A stretch of 36,356 nt of DNA from Candidatus Nealsonbacteria bacterium CG23_combo_of_CG06-09_8_20_14_all_40_13 (GTDB lineage Bacteria; Patescibacteriota; UBA1384; UBA12157_A; GCA-002773005), in NCBI GenBank assembly GCA_002771215.1, contig PCRM01000034.1:1-36356 (forward strand), in the 5' to 3' direction. Position 1 is the first letter of the stretch. Every line of letters begins with the position of its first letter. A program made the translations under genes and the position numbers. The notes under the pieces are model-generated. The model searched no databases. It saw only the letters and a program-made list of their open reading frames with translations, and was not told where the DNA came from. This document shows positions 32,894-36,356 of this stretch, one piece after another.

Positions 32894-34423
32894 CTAAAAA
32901 GCGTTTTCTTTCGGCCGATATTGCAAAGCTTCGGCAATGTGGGCAATTTGAATATTTGGCTGATTTTGCAAATCGGCGATTGTTCTGCCTAATTTCAAAA
33001 TTCGGTGGTAGGCGCGCGCGGACAAAGCCAGTTTATCGACGGCGCTTTTGAGTAAATTTTGTGATTTTTCATCCAAGAAGCAGTATTGTTTAATATCCCT
33101 TAAACCCATCTCGGAATTAGTTCTAATTTCATTTTCTTGAACAAAACGATGCTTTTGAATATCTCTTGCCCCCTGTACGCGAGCTTGCACTTTGGCTGAT
33201 TCCTCCGCCACTTTTTCGCTGGCTAATTTTTCGTACTGGATGCGCGGCACATCAATATGGATATCAATCCTATCCAATATCGGCCCGGAAATTTTCTTTT
33301 GATAACGAATAATTTGGCTTGGTGTACAAATGCAGTTTTTAACCGGGTCGTTTAGATAGCCGCAGGGACAGGGATTTTGGGCGGCCACCAGAATAAATTG
33401 GGCTGGAAAATTAAATGTGCCCGACGCGCGAGAGACAGCGATAACGCCGTCTTCCAGCGGCTGACGTAACGATTCTAAAACAAATCTCGGAAATTCGGCA
33501 AATTCGTCCAAAAATAGCACGCCGCGGTGAGCCAGCGTGATTTCGCCCGGTTTGGGAATTTGTCCGCCGCCAACCAAAGCAACATCAGAAGCGGTGTGAT
33601 GCGGACTGCGAAATGGCCTTACTTTGATGACGGACGTCTTTGTAGTAGTCAAGCCGGCCACAGAATAAATTTTGGTTACTTCCAGCATTTCTTCTTTGGT
33701 AAGCTTGGGCAAAATTGTCGGCAATGCCCTTGCCAGCAATGTTTTACCTGTTCCCGGCGGACCAGACATCAGTACATTATGTCCGCCGGCGGCGGCAATT
33801 TCCAACGCCCTTTTGACATTTTCCTGACCCTTGATGTAAGCAAAATCATAATCAAACAGTTCATTTTGTTTAACTTCCTGTTCTTTCTGCCTTTGGAAAA
33901 TGGGCAATTTTTTCTCGCCTTTCAAAGAAAAAATTAATTCTTTCAAATTTTTCACAGGAAAAATATCAATTTGTTCGGCCAAAGCCGCTTCGCCGCAATC
34001 GGCTGCGGGCAAAAATATTTTGGCAAATTTTAGATTTTCTGCCATCAAGGAAATTGGCAAAACGCCGTTGATGTGGCGCAAATTGCCATTTAAAGACAGT
34101 TCGCCTAAAAATAAAGAATTATCCAAACTCTCTTGGTTAATTTGTCCGGCAGCCGCCAAAATTCCCAAAGCAATCGCCAGATCAAAACCCGGTCCTTCTT
34201 TTTTCAAATCCGCTGGCGCCAAATTAACTGTAAGGCGTTTGTTGGGAAAAATTGCGCCGGAATTTTTGATGGCGGCACGCACCCGCTCCCGGCTTTCCTC
34301 CACAGCCTTATCGGGCAGGCCGACAATTAAAAATGACGGCAGCCCATTGGAAATATCAACTTCTACATCAATAGGGTAACACTCCAGTCCAAGTGTCGCG
34401 CCAGATTTAACTTTGGCTAGCAC
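32894..34423 (-). CDS. comM: YifB/ComM family Mg-chelatase-like AAA+ ATPase
   Basis: 509 aa; 'MLAKVKSGATLGLECYPIDVEVDISNGLPSFLIVGLPDKAV', Walker A 'GPPGTGKTLLARALP', 'FRSPHHTASD'. Confidence 0.96.
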   Translation of the reverse strand: MLAKVKSGATLGLECYPIDVEVDISNGLPSFLIVGLPDKAVEESRERVRAAIKNSGAIFPNKRLTVNLAPADLKKEGPGFDLAIALGILAAAGQINQESLDNSLFLGELSLNGNLRHINGVLPISLMAENLKFAKIFLPAADCGEAALAEQIDIFPVKNLKELIFSLKGEKKLPIFQRQKEQEVKQNELFDYDFAYIKGQENVKRALEIAAAGGHNVLMSGPPGTGKTLLARALPTILPKLTKEEMLEVTKIYSVAGLTTTKTSVIKVRPFRSPHHTASDVALVGGGQIPKPGEITLAHRGVLFLDEFAEFPRFVLESLRQPLEDGVIAVSRASGTFNFPAQFILVAAQNPCPCGYLNDPVKNCICTPSQIIRYQKKISGPILDRIDIHIDVPRIQYEKLASEKVAEESAKVQARVQGARDIQKHRFVQENEIRTNSEMGLRDIKQYCFLDEKSQNLLKSAVDKLALSARAYHRILKLGRTIADLQNQPNIQIAHIAEALQYRPKENAF

Positions 34424-34469
34424 AACAAATCTCCTTTGTTTTTAATCTAACAGAAAATTGAAGAAAAAG

Positions 34470-34502
34470 AAAAACCCTCCTTCGTGTGGAAATAAGGAGG
34501 GT
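34470..34502 (-). terminator. Rho-independent terminator
   Basis: CCCTCCTT...AAGGAGGG hairpin with TTTTTC on the minus strand, downstream of the 34528 gene. Confidence 0.8.
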
Positions 34503-34527
34503 CAAAAACAAAAGAGAGGGGATACCC

Positions 34528-34749
34528 TTAGTGCCAATCGGGGCGATCTTTGTTTGGGTTGGAACAATGTACTTCCTGCTGTTTAAAGCAATCTTTTCGT
34601 TCGCAGCTCTCCTTGTGTACACCATAGACAACCGTCTTGCAGCCACACGACCAGAGAATCATAATTGCTATTTCCCCGCACGAGGGACACTTGGGTGATA
34701 GCATGTCGACAGCTTTTGCCAATTTTGCATCTTCCTCCTTGTTGTTCAT
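34528..34749 (-). CDS. Small Cys-rich zinc-ribbon-like protein
   Basis: 73 aa; CPSC, SCGC, ESCERKDC, HC; directly downstream of rsmA with terminator after it. Confidence 0.7.
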   Translation of the reverse strand: MNNKEEDAKLAKAVDMLSPKCPSCGEIAIMILWSCGCKTVVYGVHKESCERKDCFKQQEVHCSNPNKDRPDWH

Positions 34750-34755
34750 GAAAGG

Positions 34756-35589
34756 CTACCCCTTGGGCAGATTTTCATAAAGCCGCAGCCAGTCATCAAG
34801 AGTTAAATCCTCGCTGCGCAGGACTGGCGAAATGCCGGCTTTGGCCAAAATTTCGCCGGTTTTACCAGCATCTAACCGCAATCCCGATGAAAGTGAATTG
34901 TGAATTTGGCGTCTTTTTTGCTGAAAACTTAATTTCACCAGCCGGAAAAAAATTTCTTCGTTTATATTTTGCGGCCGTTTTACATTTGTGTCAATCTTTA
35001 TTATGGCAGAATCAACTTTAGGAATAGGGAAGAAGGCGGTGGAGGGGACTGACCTGACGATTTCTGCGCGGGCATAGAACTCAAGCATGACAGTCAAAAT
35101 GCCCCGGTTGGAGTCACCGGGCTTGGCAGTCAAACGTTGTGCGACCTCTTTCTGAAGTAAAAGCACGAGCATTTGCGGTTTGTTTGGTTTTTCTAAAAAA
35201 AATCGCAGGGTAGGGGAGGAGATATTGTAGGGCAAGTTGGCAACGACTTTGTATCTTTTAAAATGAATTTTGGCAATGGCAAACAGCGCGTTGTCCACCA
35301 GTATTTTTAAATTATCATCTTTACAGCTTTTGGCTAAAATGGCCGCTAGTCCCCTATCCTTCTCTATCGCCAAAACCTCTCCTGCATTTTTGCACAATTC
35401 TTGCGTCAAAGTTCCCACCCCCGGTCCAATTTCAACCACCGTATCGTCTTTGGAAAGCTGCGATGTTTTGACAATATCTGCCAACACTTCTCTGTCAATT
35501 AAAAAATTTTGACCTAATTTCTTGTTGAGCCAGAGATGGCTGTCGTGCAAAAATTGTTTTAATTGTGATAAATTGGTTAAATCCAACAT
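34756..35589 (-). CDS. rsmA: 16S rRNA dimethyladenosine transferase RsmA/KsgA
   Basis: 277 aa; 'KKLGQNFLIDREVLADIV', 'VVEIGPGVGTLTQEL', 'VVANLPYNISSPTLRFFL'. Confidence 0.96.
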   Translation of the reverse strand: MLDLTNLSQLKQFLHDSHLWLNKKLGQNFLIDREVLADIVKTSQLSKDDTVVEIGPGVGTLTQELCKNAGEVLAIEKDRGLAAILAKSCKDDNLKILVDNALFAIAKIHFKRYKVVANLPYNISSPTLRFFLEKPNKPQMLVLLLQKEVAQRLTAKPGDSNRGILTVMLEFYARAEIVRSVPSTAFFPIPKVDSAIIKIDTNVKRPQNINEEIFFRLVKLSFQQKRRQIHNSLSSGLRLDAGKTGEILAKAGISPVLRSEDLTLDDWLRLYENLPKG

Positions 35590-35823
35590 AATAATTCAAA
35601 TTGATAATTGACAATGCAAAATTTACAATTGACTTTGATTCCTTTTTTCATTATATTTGATTTTTTGTCTAAAACCTATCTTTGCCCGTTATTTCTCCAA
35701 ATCTAGCTATTTATCCAAGCTGGGAAAATTAACCATCATTTTTCAGGTTTAAATTTTCAAACGTCCAACGATCGTTTTTCGTTTCTTGACGTTATTTCTG
35801 TTATTTGATAGTTTTGAATTAGA

Positions 35824-36356
35824 ATGGCTATTTTCAAACAAGAAAAATTTAAAAAGTTTCGCTGGAGTCCCCAACAAAAAGAATTGACCTACCAAATACT
35901 TAAAACTTTAGGCATGGGAGCGGTCTTGACCTTGGCTGTTGTGGCTCCTAATGCCGTTCAAGTTCTTAAATATTTTACTAATATGAAAAAACCGGTTCCA
36001 CGGAGAAGTTTTGATCCTCAAAAAGTCTATTCCGTCTTGAAAAAAATTAACCAAAAGGGCTGGGTTGAGATTAATGAAGTAAAAGATAAAATGATGGTCA
36101 CTTTGACCAAAGAAGGCAAAAGAGAAATTTTAAAATATGATCTAGACCAAATGAAAATTAAACCTTTAAAGAAATGGGATGGGTATTGGCGAATAGTTAT
36201 CTTTGATATCCCGGAGCGATTTAAAAAGGGAAGAAATGCCTTCCGAGCATTACTTAGAAGATTAGGCTTTTATCGTCTTCAAAAAAGTGTTTTTATTTTA
36301 CCTTGGCAATGTGAGAGAGAAATCGAATTTATTAGCCATGTCTATCAAATTTCGTC
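35824..36356 (+). CDS. PaaX-like/Cas2-fold transcriptional regulator, truncated at window edge
   Basis: ATG at 35824: MAIFKQEKFKKFRWSPQQKELTYQILKTLGMGAVLTLAVVAPNAVQVLKYF...WDGYWRIVIFDIPERFKKGRNAFRALLRRLGFYRLQKSVFILPW. Not in ORF track (open at edge). Confidence 0.75.
   Translation, partial: MAIFKQEKFKKFRWSPQQKELTYQILKTLGMGAVLTLAVVAPNAVQVLKYFTNMKKPVPRRSFDPQKVYSVLKKINQKGWVEINEVKDKMMVTLTKEGKREILKYDLDQMKIKPLKKWDGYWRIVIFDIPERFKKGRNAFRALLRRLGFYRLQKSVFILPWQCEREIEFISHVYQIS

Noticed and set aside
35824-36356. CRISPR-associated Cas2
   Set aside because: The visible protein has a long N-terminal wHTH-like region before the ferredoxin-like segment, fitting PaaX-like regulators; no repeats or other cas genes in the window.

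Overview
The window looks like a chromosomal segment from a Patescibacteria/CPR-type bacterium (inferred from gene content and small tRNA/rod-shape operons; not verified by search). Most genes lie on the minus strand. Core content: greA (truncated at the left edge), mrdA-mreD-mreC-mreB, mltG-ruvX, a baseplate-J-like membrane protein, an FtsA/PilM-like ATPase, alaS, a lytic transglycosylase, an SDR, a DHH phosphoesterase, an MBL-like protein, a secreted PHP protein, rpsA, lepA, an RHH-nucleotidyltransferase fusion, a peptide-binding SBP, secG, comM, rsmA and the start of a PaaX/Cas2-like regulator (right edge). RNA genes: six intact tRNAs (Leu x3, Val, Gly, Cys), one tRNA-Phe interrupted by a ~255-nt group I intron, and a 3' tRNA-Leu fragment. 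The strongest candidates for undescribed biology are: (1) a ~700-nt structured ncRNA on the minus strand (~22690-23391) with a perfect TTGACA-N17-TATAAT promoter and an intrinsic terminator; (2) a group I intron in the tRNA-Phe(GAA) anticodon loop, with a free-standing LAGLIDADG-like ORF wedged between tRNA-Val and tRNA-Phe; (3) two families of structured intergenic repeats whose stems show compensatory changes between copies; (4) several self-contained accessory cassettes, each with a near-consensus N17 promoter and most with a terminator, encoding poorly known proteins (a divergent double cold-shock-like protein, a tRNA-Leu-fragment-flanked orphan with a switch-like leader, small Cys-rich proteins, and a Mu-Gam-like operon).
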